Shown piece after piece: positions 1-10,443 of a stretch of DNA of 64,000 nt (positions are counted from its first letter, which is position 1; each line of letters begins with the position of its first letter). The stretch is taken from the NCBI RefSeq assembly GCF_918797505.1, contig NC_092797.1, forward strand, positions 26,673,372 through 26,737,371, written 5' to 3'. The position numbers were made by a program, and so were the translations under genes. Below the pieces are notes generated by a model. The model ran no database searches. It was not told the origin of the DNA and saw only the letters and a list, made by a program, of their open reading frames with translations. This DNA is from Bemisia tabaci (lineage: Eukaryota; Arthropoda; Insecta; Hemiptera; Aleyrodidae).

Positions 1-266
1 CTACAGAGCTCCAAAAGCTATTTTCTACCGATGCGTCAGAGGTAATGAAATCTCTTTTTTTGGAAAATCTATTCTCAAAGTCTTCTATTACACCCAAAAT
101 TCTGTCAAACAGAGACAATCGCTTATGTTTGCTCTCATTTGTGAAACTAAGTTTAAAGTGAGAAGTGCATCAAGTATATTGCCAAATGTATCTCTAGCTA
201 CCATACCGTTGTCTCTAAAAGTCTATCACTTAAGTCGCAGAATGACCCTTTACCATTACACTACAT

Positions 267-860
267 AAGGACCCCAAGCACTCCTTATGGAAATGTGTAC
301 CCCGTTCGATTTCCAATTTTTTTACTGCATTAAATTCGTCAATGGATGCTGATTCAGAGTTCTTATTGGGCCAACTTTCTACAAGGCACCATTTTCACAC
401 AATCTGTTGTTGAAGTGTCATTCATTCCTCTAATGAAAGATGGTAGTCCGACAACCAAGGGTCAAAGAGATGCCTCTTTTCGGCATTTGAGTACAGGTTG
501 GGAGTGTAAATAAGGTAAGCCGAAAAACTACAGCGCATTTCGGTACATCATGATCAGCAGCCATTACGGTCAAATAACAGTAGCCTGGCGGATTCCGCAT
601 GCCTTTTCTTTTCAGCAGCCAAATCAGTTTCTTTCCCTCTCATCCTCACCAGACGGACAAGCACTGCGTTTTTCCTTGATTACAGCTGGCCTGTCCTGGA
701 AATTATGGAAACTTCAATTGCGGATTGTGCAAAACGGTGGCTTGTAGGAAGTTGATGCTGTGATGACCTTTAAGCAGCATCCATAGACAAGTTTAATGCA
801 ATTCAAAACTTGAAATTGTCCAGGGCACACATTCCCCTTAGGAGTGTGCAGGGTCCTTTA
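267..860. mobile_element. Foldback element, copy 1
   Basis: The left end reads AAGGACCCCAAGCACTCC, and the right end at about 842-860 is its diverged reverse complement (GGAGTGTGCAGGGTCCTTT). Further inside, CCAACTTTCTACAAGG (372) pairs with a right-arm segment around 735-760. It encodes no transposase fragment that I recognise. The same arms recur at 993-1652, so this is one member of a repeated non-autonomous family. Confidence 0.65.
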
Positions 861-932
861 AATCCCGAATGTATCAAGTAATTCCTTAGTGTATTTTCAC
901 TACTGTATTCTCCCCTGATTTCAAACCAGATT

Positions 933-1732
933 GAACTGGGGGAAAAAATGAAGAGACAAATGTCACATTAGGGAGCAGCACCATTCAACATGAAGGACCC
1001 TGCACACTTCTCATGGGAAAGTTCACCACAATCGATTTTTATTAATTTTTTTATTGCATTCAATTCATCTCAAGATGCTGATCAAAAGTCATCGTAGCGC
1101 CAACTTTCTACGATGTACCGTTTTCGCATAATACGCCCAGAACGCTTCAATTATTTGGTGATAAAGAGTCGGAAAGATTCCTCATTTCAGCACTCGAGTG
1201 ACCAGTCGGCTGTGTGTCAACAAGGAAATCAGGGGAACTCCAGCACTGAGCGGCAGTCTTATCTCGGATTCTGCACGCCTTTTTGCTTGATCATCCAAAT
1301 CATACTTGCGAGGAGCTTAAAAACAGGAAAGTCGGAGAACATAAGTGAACGTCAAACGGGGGAGAGTGGGAGGGAGATAGCCTCAAAGTAGGCAGGAATA
1401 TTTAAGAAGACAGACAGACACTGCTACGGTTTTCCTTAATCACATCAGACCTGTCCTTGAATGCCTTGTTCTTTTTGACTCATCACCGAATAATTGAAGC
1501 ATTCCGGGCTTATTTTGTGAAAATGGTGCATCATAGAAAGTTTGCGCAATGATGACATTTGATCAGCATCTTTAAATGAATTAAATGCAATGAAAAAATT
1601 AATAAAAATCGATCGTCGTGCGCTTTCCCATAAGGAGTGTGAGGGGTTCTTTATGTGGTAACTAATTGGCCAACTGATGATTGATGCATTCAGGTTGATG
1701 TGACATTTGTCTCTTTTTTCTTTCCCCAGTTC
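933..1732. mobile_element. Larger inverted pair enclosing foldback copy 2
   Basis: Bases 933-968 (GAACTGGGGGAAAAAATG...) pair with 1698-1732 (...TTTTTTCTTTCCCCAGTTC) over about 35 bp with few mismatches. They sit outside the arms of foldback copy 2 (993-1652). It may be the real outer terminus of the family or an older host element. Confidence 0.55.
993..1652. mobile_element. Foldback element, copy 2
   Basis: The left end AAGGACCCTGCACAC... pairs with the right end around 1633-1652 (GGAGTGTGAGGGGTTCTT). Inner arms include GATGCTGATCAAAAGTCATC (1074) against GATGACATTTGATCAGCATC (1552). It is clearly the same family as 267-860. The small ORFs inside are shadows of the repeat. Confidence 0.65.
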
Positions 1733-1942
1733 TATATCTTGTTAACTTCAATCATATCCTCAGTGCCAAGCTATGCTTAGAATGTTTGCTTGCAGCGAAC
1801 TTGTATCTTAGGCCGCATTAGGGCCTTTTTACCGAAATTTCAACAAAACGGAATCATCATTGCTGCTACACCTGAGTTATCCTTGCTGAAATGTTTAAAT
1901 AGTTGCATTTGTTTGATGGCATAATCCTTTTATTTTTTCTAG

Positions 1943-2211
1943 GTATGGTGCCGCGTAAAACGCTGCGTGGACGTAAAGCCATCCGAAACCTGAAAGTTTA
2001 TGAAGGTATTCCACCCAAGTATGCCAAGACCACATCTTTGGTTGTTCCCTGTGCTATGAGGGTACTTAATTGCAGACCTGACTACAAATGGCACACAATT
2101 GGAAAACTTTCCTCTGATGTTGGTTGGAAGTATGGTCCTGTCATCAACAAGTTGAATAGGAAACGCGAAGAGAAGGAGAGAATTGCTCTTAAGAAGAAAC
2201 TGAAGATTAAG
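1943..2211 (+). CDS. RpL13A: RpL13A internal exon
   Basis: The acceptor is a T-rich tract ending in AG at 1941-1942. The exon begins with two bases that complete a Gly codon, giving the family's G-M-V/I-P motif. It encodes 89 whole codons and ends at AAG before a strong GTAAGT donor at 2212, phase 0. It holds the conserved central body of uL13. The lysine-rich end (KREEKERIALKKKLKIK) corresponds to the start of the C-terminal helical extension. An in-frame TTG-led extension upstream to 1903 is intronic pyrimidine tract, not coding. Confidence 0.93.
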
Positions 2212-5200
2212 GTAAGTTTGAAAATTCTTTTCAAATAGAAGCCTGAGTAAGCTTTTGCCATATGAGGAGATAGTACGCACTACGAAACCCCAATTCAATG
2301 GTTTTGAAGAGGGGCTTAATCAATCTCTTAATCTTCCCAAGCCATTCTGTAGATTTTGACGGAAATACACTTATCCAAATCCACTAATCAAAAAGAAAAC
2401 ACCAAGAAATTTCTGCTTCCATGCTTAACAGTTTCAGTCAATCTAGACTTAGGTTTTATGTTAAAAGGGAAGCATATTCAAAGTTGTTGGTTAGAATTAC
2501 TTCCCTGTTCTATCTGAGCATGCATGATGATCATTTTACCCTTACCTATTCTGAAAATTCATGATGAGGTACAAATGCTGATATGCTCTGAATGAAAAAC
2601 TCTGTCAGGGAAACTTTCCCTCGCCTATCAACCGTTTTCTTTTTGACAATCGGGATTTTGTAATCTGTTTGCTTTAACATACAGATTCAATTTATGCTGT
2701 TTTGTGAATGGTTACAGATGGTAACCTCAAATCTCAGCTGAAAATTTTCTTGTTTTTAAAATCCTCCTAACCATAACATGGTACCTAGGGGGCCGCTACT
2801 TGAAAAGAAAAAGTCAGGATCTGTGTTTCCTTTCAAAGGCTATTGCATGTTAGGGGGGCTCATAAAATAAAAAACTCCTTTTAAAGTAAAAACTACGAGG
2901 GGCGTTCAATAAGTAAGTATCCCCCCTCTCTAAAATCGACATGAATGGACCAATTTTAAAAAACTTGGGCTCAAAATCTTCCTTAGGATATATTGAGTTC
3001 AACAAAACAAATCGCAACAAAATCGGACCATGTGCGGCCGAACGCGAGTCGTTTGAACGCGCAGAGGTGCACGCTGCTCCCGCCGAATCCGTGGAGATTT
3101 GAAGTCCACAACAAGAGAAGAGCTTCTCTGCCAACGCTTCAGTCGTTCATCACTGACGAAAAATCGACGAAGTTTTTGTAGAATAAGGTGCTTACCTCAC
3201 CTCTCCACATAACCAGCTCGATCCAATTAGGCCTGAGACTGATTGTGAGACTAAGAGAACAGCTTTTGGATACCATGCCTGTAGAAGTCTTTCAATTGGC
3301 TGGGATGAAAGTGTTGACGGCTTGTTTGACCTCTTCCACTGATTCAAAATGAGCTCCCCGAGTTCAGATTATAGAAAGGGAATAAATGGTGGTCTTTTTT
3401 GCCATTTATTACCGTATCTAGTATCTGAACGCGGGGGAGTTCATTTTGAATCAGTGGAAGAGGTCAAACAAGCCGTCAACACTTTCATCCCCAGTCACTT
3501 GAAAGACTTCTACAGGCGCGGTATCCAAAAGCTGTTCTCTTAGTCTCACAATCAGTCTCAGGCCTAATTGGATCGAGCTGGTTATGTGGAAAGGTGAGGT
3601 AAGCACCTTATTCTACAAAAACTTCTTTGATTTTTCGTCAGTGATGAACGACTGAAGCGTTGGCAGAGAAGCTCTTCTCTTGTCGCGGACTTCAAATCTC
3701 CGCGGATTCGGCGGGAGCGGCGTGCACCTCGGCGCGTTCAAACGGCTCGCGTTCGGCCGCACATGGTCCGATTTTGTTGCGATTTGTTTTGTTGAACTCA
3801 GTATATCCTAAGGAAGATTTTGAGCCCAAGTTTTTTTAAAATTGGTCCATTCCTGTCGATTTTAGAGAGGGGGGATACTTACTTATTGAACGCCCCTCGT
3901 ACCTCAAAGTTTCAACTCCATAGCCTCATTTGAAGAAGTTATCAGGACCGTGCGAAGCTTTTTAGTATCTTTACCGCTACCATTTTGGACAATTGAATCG
4001 TTCAGTTGAAAAATATGCCATCTCCCTTTTCTGATCAAGCTGGTCTACTCTAATCTCCATTCCTCCACAGGAAAATTTGTCTGAATCACTCAAAATGCTA
4101 GGGGTGCAAAAAATTTTAGACTAGCTGTCACTTGGTCGCAAATAGGGGATCCTTCCTGAGGGCAGAAAAATCTATTGGAATTTTTTGAAATTTTGTTTGT
4201 ACAGCTTTAATTTTTTAAGGAAGATGAAGAGATTCGGGGGAAGAGAGGTTTTCCCTCCTTTTTCTCTATTTTCTTTCATTATGTCTAGAGGGAACTGTTT
4301 TCCCCCCCTTTTTTTCTAGTTTCTTTCTTAGTGTCCAGGGGGAACTGATTATGAATTTTGAATACCTATTGACTGCGGGGAAAGGCCAAGGACTTTCTGC
4401 GCTCCTTCTAATAGCATCCTTGCTGTTGGAATTGGAGACGGCAAATGAGAAGCATCTAAAAAAATAAAACAGGAAAAAAGAAACTTTTGTTTTTGAAGTG
4501 AATGATTCAATTCAAAATGAGATGTTGTAGTGGATTTTATGGTAAATTTATTTAATTTTCAATATGAAAGAAATTCATTAATACATTCAAAATGAATCCA
4601 TTGGCAGGTATGTATCAGGGTATTTCAAAATAGGAAAACAACTGTTTCTGTGGTAAGATCGGAAAATTACTCTTCCTGTACTGAATTTAAATTCCCCAAC
4701 AAAGAGGTTGTTCCAAAAACGCCGATTTTGGCCCCCCCCCTGGATTCGGCCCAAACTTTGCTCAGATGTTGTACTAAGTGTTCCCGATGCTTGGGCAAAA
4801 TTTCAGCCCCCTCGGATAATTAGGGGGGAGGGGGCAGGGGGGCAAAGTTGCAATTTTTTTAAAACTTTAAAAATCGATATCTCGCGAACGGTTTGAGTGT
4901 AAGTGTTGCGGTTTGCGCTAAAAAACGTTAAAAAATATTCTCTACAAGAATATTAATGCTGTTTGCAAGGTTGCGTAATTTATCGCGGTCATAAATCGAT
5001 TTTTTCGATTTTGAAGGTTCGACTTTTTTTCGTTTTTCGTCTCCCCTCTCCAGGCGATCGTTGCTACGTGAATAAAAACCGGTTGAGATGATTCTCCATG
5101 AAATTCTGCATCTGCTACACTTTGTTTGACCTTGGGGAAACGATTCGTTCGTGAGTTATAGCGATTTTTCTGCGCGTTACCGGTTACGCGCGGGCGGCAT

Positions 5201-7038
5201 ATCGGCGGCGCTCCATCCCGCACGGGCGAGGCAGAGGTTGTTTCACCGCTAGGGCCTTATATTCATGCTGTAGGCTGTAATTATCGATATTTTCTCCTCC
5301 CCCCACCCTTCCCCTCCAATAAATATTGTTTTAATACTTCGTTATACAGGGTGTCCCAGACCATCCGTAACAGGTCTTTTTCTCGGTTGGTTTAGGTAGT
5401 ACGCAGTGGGGGACCGCGGGGTTATGTAGGGAATTGACCCCAAGGAATCCGAATTTCACGGTCCCGAAACCCCCCATGCCCCCCCTTGGAAGGTAGGTGC
5501 TCCCCTTGGGGTCATGATCCCAAAATTCGGGAGACATTGTGCCTCCCCCTTTTACGCCCCGAGGGTGGCTAGGGGGGCCTCGGGACCATAAAAATCGGAT
5601 TCCTTGGGGTCGATTACCCGGGAAATCATCTTTTTTCGGAGAATCAACGTCAATTTTTGACCAAAGGGAAATTATGGAGGAGGCCGATGTCCCCGTTTTG
5701 AAGAGATCATTTTTGGGCGCAAATTGACGTAGACCCTCCGGAAAAAGATGATTTCCCAGGTAATCGACCCCAAGGAATCCGATTTTTATGGTCCCGAGGC
5801 CCCCCTAGCCACCCTCGGGGCGTAAAAGGGGGAGGCACAATGTCTCCCGACTTTTGGGATCATGACCCCAAGGGGGGCACCTACCTTCCAAGGGGGGGGC
5901 ATGGGGGGTTTCGGGACCGTGAAATTCGGATTCCTTGGGGTCAATTCCCTACATAACCCCGCGGTCCTCCACTTCGTACTACCTAAACCAACCGAGAAAA
6001 AGACCTGTTACGGATGGTCTGGGACACCCTGTATAACGAAGTATTAAAACAATATTTATTGGAGGGGAAGGGTGGGGGGAGGAGAAAATATCGATAATTA
6101 CAGCCTACAGCATGAATATAAGGCCCTAGCGGTGAAACAACCTCTGCCTCGCCCGTGCGGGATGGAGCGCCGCCGATATGCCGCCCGCGCGTAACCGGTA
6201 ACGCGCAGAAAAATCGCTATAACTCACGAACGAATCGTTTCCCCAAGGTCAAACAAAGTGTAGCAGATGCAGAATTTCATGGAGAATCACCTCAACCGGT
6301 TTTCATTCACGTAGCAACGATCGCCTGGAGAGGGGAGACGAAAAACGAAAAAAAGTCGAACCTTCAAAATCGAAAAAATCGATTTATGACCGCGATAAAT
6401 TACGCAACCTTGCAAACAGCATTAATATTCTTGTAGAGAATATTTTTTAACGTTTTTTAGCGCAAACCGCAACACTTACACTCAAACCGTTCGCGAGATA
6501 TCGATTTTTAAAGTTTTAAAAAAATTGCAACTTTGCCCCCCTGCCCCCTCCCCCCTAATTATCCGAGGGGGCTGAAATTTTGCCCAAGCGTCGGGGACAC
6601 TTAGTACAACATCTGAGCAAAGTTTGGGCCGAATCCAGGGGGGGGCCAAAATCGGCGTTTTTGGAACAACCTCTTTCCTGTCAGCAACCAGTAAATTGCT
6701 TACCCCCAGAATCAGCTGAAAAATAATTAGCTGATAGCAGATGAAGATAGGAACATGCTTTTTCAGTACGGGAGAAACTTTTTATTTAGTCAATAGTGAT
6801 TTCTTTCGTTAATTTTGTTTAGCCTAACTTTTTCTCTATTTCTTTGCAGCAACTCAAGTACATTTCCCGCGTCCAGACCCGTCGCGATACTTCCAAATTG
6901 GAGAAAAAGATCCGCAAAACAATTAATCAAGCACACTTCAAAACTTTTGACCAAGGCTACACACTGAAACCAGCCGCTAAGCCCAAACCCAAGAAGACAA
7001 AAGCATCGAAAGCTGCTCCAAAAATAGCAGCAAAATAG
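1943..7038 (+). CDS. RpL13A: RpL13A, 3' part of gene (two exons in window)
   Basis: Gene-level entry for exons 1943-2211 and 6850-7038, joined in phase 0 across a 4.6 kb GT-AG intron. Together they give about 151 residues of 60S ribosomal protein uL13 (RpL13A), a cytosolic large-subunit protein. Recognition rests on family landmarks in the right order: MVPRKTLRGRKA, then VYEGIPPKYAK, VVPCAMRVL and GKLSSDVGWKYGPV. The N-terminal half (about 85-90 residues in other animals) is missing and should lie in exons left of the window, since no matching segment occurs in 1-1942. The C-terminus is longer than usual and ends in a Lys/Ala/Pro tail. Naming is secure; transcript structure beyond these exons is inference. 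Confidence 0.93.
2896..3899. mobile_element. Mariner-derived palindromic element
   Basis: A 1.0 kb palindrome flanked by TA on both sides (2894-2895 and 3900-3901), the signature of Tc1/mariner insertion. Ends begin CGAGGGGCGTTCAATAAGTA. Arms are about 475 bp each, around a loop near 3371-3423. The right arm on the plus strand encodes a mariner-type transposase C-terminus (SVEEVKQAVNTFI, then DFYRRGIQKL), followed by 3' UTR and the terminal repeat. The left arm carries the same segment in mirror image. It is therefore an inverted dimer of a mariner 3' end with no catalytic domain, and it sits in the RpL13A intron. Confidence 0.85.
3424..3543 (+). pseudogene. Mariner transposase C-terminal remnant (right arm)
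   Basis: About 35 residues resembling the end of mariner transposases: HFESVEEVKQAVNTFIPSHL followed by KDFYRRGIQKLFS and a stop at 3541-3543. The DNA-binding and catalytic domains are absent. The reverse complement of this segment occurs in the left arm around 3250-3370. Confidence 0.75.
4701..6676. mobile_element. 2.0 kb near-perfect palindrome in RpL13A intron
   Basis: Two arms of about 940 bp (4701-5640 and 5737-6676) are reverse complements with only scattered differences, around a 96 bp spacer. The ends read AAAGAGGTTGTTCCAAAAAC. The arms are nearly identical base for base: the mirrored ORFs 4942-5223 (-) and 6155-6436 (+) differ by one residue of 93. Internal sequence is rich in C and G runs near the ends. 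I see no transposase. It is most likely a foldback-type or inverted-dimer transposon, not a gene; an assembly fold-back artefact is the alternative. It lies wholly in the RpL13A intron, 174 bases before the last exon. Confidence 0.85.
6850..7038 (+). CDS. RpL13A: RpL13A terminal exon
   Basis: The acceptor is a T-rich tract ending in GCAG at 6846-6849. The exon encodes 62 residues starting QLKYISRVQTRR and stops at TAG 7036-7038. The first part can be aligned loosely with the basic C-terminal helix of animal uL13. Family members usually end soon after a KSYG(Y/F)-type motif. Here, after a related FDQGYT segment, there is an extra tail (PAAKPKPKKTKASKAAPKIA...) resembling the basic tails of other insect ribosomal proteins. 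The position just after phase-0 intron 2212-6849 and the poly(A) signal close behind support it as the true last exon. Confidence 0.9.
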   Translation, partial: QLKYISRVQTRRDTSKLEKKIRKTINQAHFKTFDQGYTLKPAAKPKPKKTKASKAAPKIAAK

Positions 7039-7082
7039 AGCTCTGACTTTGTTATCTATCTTTAAGTTTTATAACTTTGATC

Positions 7083-7088
7083 AATAAA
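7083..7088 (+). terminator. RpL13A polyadenylation signal
   Basis: A canonical AATAAA lies 45 bases after the RpL13A stop and is followed by T-rich and GT-containing sequence (TTTTGTAAATT, then TTGTTTTATTTTT) suited to cleavage and a downstream element. This gives a very short 3' UTR, typical of ribosomal-protein mRNAs. Confidence 0.8.
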
Positions 7089-7619
7089 ATTTTGTAAATT
7101 ATTTCAATAATTGTTTTATTTTTCTTCTCCTTTGAATCTGGGGTCCTCTTTCTATTCATGGAAGTACATACGTAATAACCTCATTCCAAAAAGACAAAGA
7201 TTCCGACTTAAATGCAAAAAATGAAGTCAGATCTCTTGGGCCCGACCCTTTGCCATCCTAGGGAGGAAGGGTACTTTTCAGTCATGGTGTTTCAGAATCT
7301 ACTAAGAAATCGGCTGCTACCTCAAATTTTATGGAGGGAACTAATGGACCATTTTTCTAGAATTCCTCCATTAGGATAGTGTGGATTGATACAGAATATG
7401 TAGCCAGTTAAAGTTTCAATGAGATGCATGCATTCGTTTTTGTTTCGAAGGATAAAATGTTAGTGGACATTCTGTGACAGCTTAGCTGAGAAGTGTCCTT
7501 TTCGCACCCAGTGCCTCAATTGGTCTCAACAGAATTAATGTTCGAGAGAAAGATGATTTTGATGTGGTTCTTAATGAAATCTTGGCAGCAATTTTTAAAT
7601 CCTCGAGTGCACCTTTAGT

Positions 7620-7735
7620 GTGTAAAAATATCATGAGGTAGAATACAAATGGATTGCATTTTGCAAAATGGAACCAAGAGTATTCCAATGTTGTTAGGAT
7701 TGTGCAACATACATTCTTTGCAATAAATTACTGAA
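7620..7735. repeat. Dispersed repeat, related to 40617-40765
   Basis: The segment from CAAATGGATTGCATTTTGCA (7648) to the TTTGCAATAAA near 7720 closely matches 40678-40760 in the same orientation, including the GATTGTGCAAC core. This is a shared transposon fragment, not a gene. Confidence 0.6.
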
Positions 7736-7883
7736 ATAATGAATAAAATCAAACTTACAAAGATAATTTTCATCTTGAATTCATGGTTTATTGTGAGTAA
7801 ACGAGTAAAGATAAAACTTGTGTAGATGATCAGTTTACATTTGCTGGGTCAAGGCGCAATCTTAGCGACTTTGGAGTGCTCCT

Positions 7884-7885
<2 letters not shown>

Positions 7886-7922
<37 letters not shown>
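7886..7922. repeat. Poly-T tract (37 T)
   Basis: An uninterrupted run of 37 T, followed within 40 bases by a second run of about 13 T at 7947. On the minus strand this is a poly-A tract as left by a retroposed insert, but no LINE or SINE body is recognisable beside it. Confidence 0.8.
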
Positions 7923-7924
<2 letters not shown>

Positions 7925-8536
7925 AAAATGCAATCTAAATATCTGTTTTTTTTTTTTTTAAAGATCTCCTAACAAACAAAAACTGCAATTGAACACCCTA
8001 TCACTTAAGATCCACAGAAGAAAAGCAGAAAGTGATTGCAAGCTAGCTTGTCCACTTAAATACATGGTTGATGTATATTCAAAATAATTTTAGTCCAATG
8101 CGACAGGTTAAATTTTTACGTACCATTATAACAGATGATGAAGAAAGTAACACCTACTTGGCTGATTTTCGACCTAGTGGCATCAGTGGGTTCAAATCCT
8201 TCACTCACAACCAACTTCTCTTCTTTCTCTACAACAAATTCTTTTTTCCTATGATAAAAAGTGCTTCTAATCTTTCCAAGAAAAGTAGGTAAACACACTG
8301 GAGAAGTCTCCCATTTCAAAATATATTGATATGGTTGGGTGGATTTGGTCCTAAAGACATAGCCCCATGTCTTCATGCAATATGAATGTTGCATTTCAAT
8401 GTCTTATTGTGCTACTTGAAGCTCTCAATAATCCGTCTGCAGGGGTTTCCTGTCAAATGTAATAACTGCAATGATCCAGGCTTCTACAGGGTTTTTGCAT
8501 TTGAAGTTGTCAATGTAAAAGCCCAAATTATCGACA

Positions 8537-9080
8537 GAGCACAGGGGAGAATTTCATGAGCCGTCCGCAGAGTACATGGCGCACGACCCGCCTTTCATTA
8601 TTACACTTTATCTGGCGCTGGGAGTTCAGTAATTACTTCACATGACGAGTGTGTAATTTCAAAATTTAAACAAAAAATTAAAAAAAAAAAGTTAAACGAT
8701 GTACGAGTTTCTCCGCCAGGGAGCTCTTCCCGCTAGAAATCGTTCACCGCCCGCCCGCTGCGCCAGGAGTGCCGCGCCGCGGCGGGTGTGCTGCCAGCGC
8801 AAAACGCGCACCAAGGCGCACTGACCCTTACAAACCTACGGAGCTAATCCACGCATTGCGTAATGCTGGAAGTATCCCTTCAGGTTTGTAGGCGCCGATG
8901 TGCATTTCGAGCTGGCAGCAAGCCACGCCGCAGCGCAGCGTGGCGACCACCATAAAACCAAACCATAAACCAATAACGAAACTTTCGTGTGATCTCTCAG
9001 TCATTATCCGGCTTACTTCTTCCTATTCTTGAGTTTTGGACCATAGGGCGGCGGCTCATGGAATTCTCCCCTGTGCTCAA
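8537..9080. mobile_element. Foldback with 32 bp arms
   Basis: Bases 8537-8569 (GAGCACAGGGGAGAATTTCA...) pair with 9049-9080 (...GGAATTCTCCCCTGTGCTC). Inside, a GC-rich imperfect hairpin (about 8740-8945, with GTGTGCTGCCAGC against GCTGGCAGCAAGCC) forms a second level. No coding sequence is evident. Confidence 0.65.
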
Positions 9081-9684
9081 TTGCTGAACAGTGAGCCAAA
9101 TGCTGAAACTAGAGATAAACTGGATTAAGGCTAATATTTCTAGCACTGCCTGAACTGTAGGAAAGTGATGTAATTTCCTTAGCAGCAAGTTCTTGAGCTT
9201 TGAAACAGTACATCAATTTATTCCATTGGTCAATTTAGAAAATTCGGCTCAGCTTCACCCATGGACTAACTGGAGCTGGAGCCCTTGATTTAATTCCTAG
9301 GAATTTAAGGCTCATTAGATGCTTTCATTTTTGTGCTAACAAGGCCTAAGTAAGTTGATATCAATAACTTGGCTGGTTATCCTTTTGGGAGAAAATTTTC
9401 CTTTTCTTCTTGCAAGGTCGTGTGCCACGGTTTCCTACGATCTATAAAATTTTGTCATGGAACTTCAGTGCTAATATTTTCCTCAATTTCTGAGATTTTA
9501 GGATGAAACTGATGCCAATTTTCTAGATTTTCTTCCTCCATCAATTTGTTGTAAAAAGTTACAGAAAATTTTTTCCTGGAATGGGTACCTTTTGGAGACT
9601 TAATGGTTTCCCCAGTTGATACCTAATTCTCCTTCTGGAAACGGAAGAAGCGCAGAGTGTACTGTAACCTGGTTACTTTTACAG

Positions 9685-9899
9685 CTCATAGAGACTGGGC
9701 TCAATCATAAATGCAATTTATGTTTTTCTGCACTTACTGATGAGGCAAAAGAACATATTGCACAAGCAGCGAAGGTCTGCTTAAGCTGTATGGGGTTTTT
9801 AATCTCAAAATTGAAAGTGACAACAGCAATCCAGCAAAATGTTTTCGATCTCATAATGAGGTCAATTAAGCTCAAAATAATTACTCCTCCATTGAGCCA
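9685..9899 (+). pseudogene. Possible orphan exon or captured gene fragment
   Basis: A clean acceptor (TTACTTTTACAG, ending at 9684) opens a frame reading LIETGLNHKCNLCFSALTDE and on to IKLKIITPPLSQ, followed by CAG|GTAATGAG, a possible donor at 9900. If unspliced there, it runs to a stop at 9951 with AATAAA at 9968. Composition looks more protein-like than the other intergenic ORFs (helical, Leu/Ile/Ala rich, four Cys). I do not recognise the protein, and no partner exon is visible on the plus strand. It could be a terminal exon of an unplaced gene, a gene fragment carried by a transposon, or chance. Confidence 0.3.
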
Positions 9900-10310
9900 G
9901 GTAATGAGTGCAGAAGAAATTAATATAAAATTTGTATCTAAAAACTTTTAATTGTTAAAAAGTATACAATAAAATCCAGTGGAGCACAAGTGTGCTCCTT
10001 GTAAACTTGATAAATTACATAAAATTTTAAAAATTCCATAAATACAAAAAAACTCAATTTTTAGACATTGTTGGACTTGATTCACTTAGAAACTAATCAA
10101 ATTGATATGTACATGTAACAATTACCTACTTCATTTTTCTAAACTAAAATTAAGTGAGCATTTTATCAGGTCTTAATATCTATCAGTGCTTTCGGTTTCA
10201 TCAGTCATTAATTGCAAAAGCTGCTCAGGCAAAATGAGGCGTATAACTTGAAAGCATGCATGGTTTCTAGCATGTGAATTGTCTTTCTTCATAAAATTGA
10301 AATCTTCATC

Positions 10311-10443
10311 TGCAGCCTGATTGTTGAAATTCATGTCGGCACGACAAGAATCAAAAATCGATGTATTACACGGCGTAGATAGGGCTATGTCTTGTCTTAT
10401 CGTGCCGGCATGGCCAGTTAAAGTTTCAACAATCCGGCTGCTG
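10311..10443. mobile_element. Short hairpin MITE
   Basis: GCAGCCTGATTGTTGAAA (10312) pairs with TTTCAACAATCCGGCTGC (10423), and the inner TCGGCACGACAAGA pairs with TCTTATCGTGCCGGCA. The total is about 130 bp with no coding capacity. The outer ends resemble those of the GATAGACAAAG family at 45452. Confidence 0.65.

Larger units (their letters stand above)
1..1942 (+). other. RpL13A upstream intron (partial)
   Basis: No coding exon is recognisable here on either strand. Because exon 1943-2211 begins with a split codon and an acceptor, this stretch is read as intron, at least in its right part. Most of it is made of two related foldback elements (267-860 and 993-1652) and a larger inverted pair enclosing the second. 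Confidence 0.6.

Noticed and set aside
4942..5223. 93-codon ORF mirrored at 6155-6436
   Set aside because: The pair is the same palindrome arm read twice; the peptide resembles no known domain and is low in coding character.
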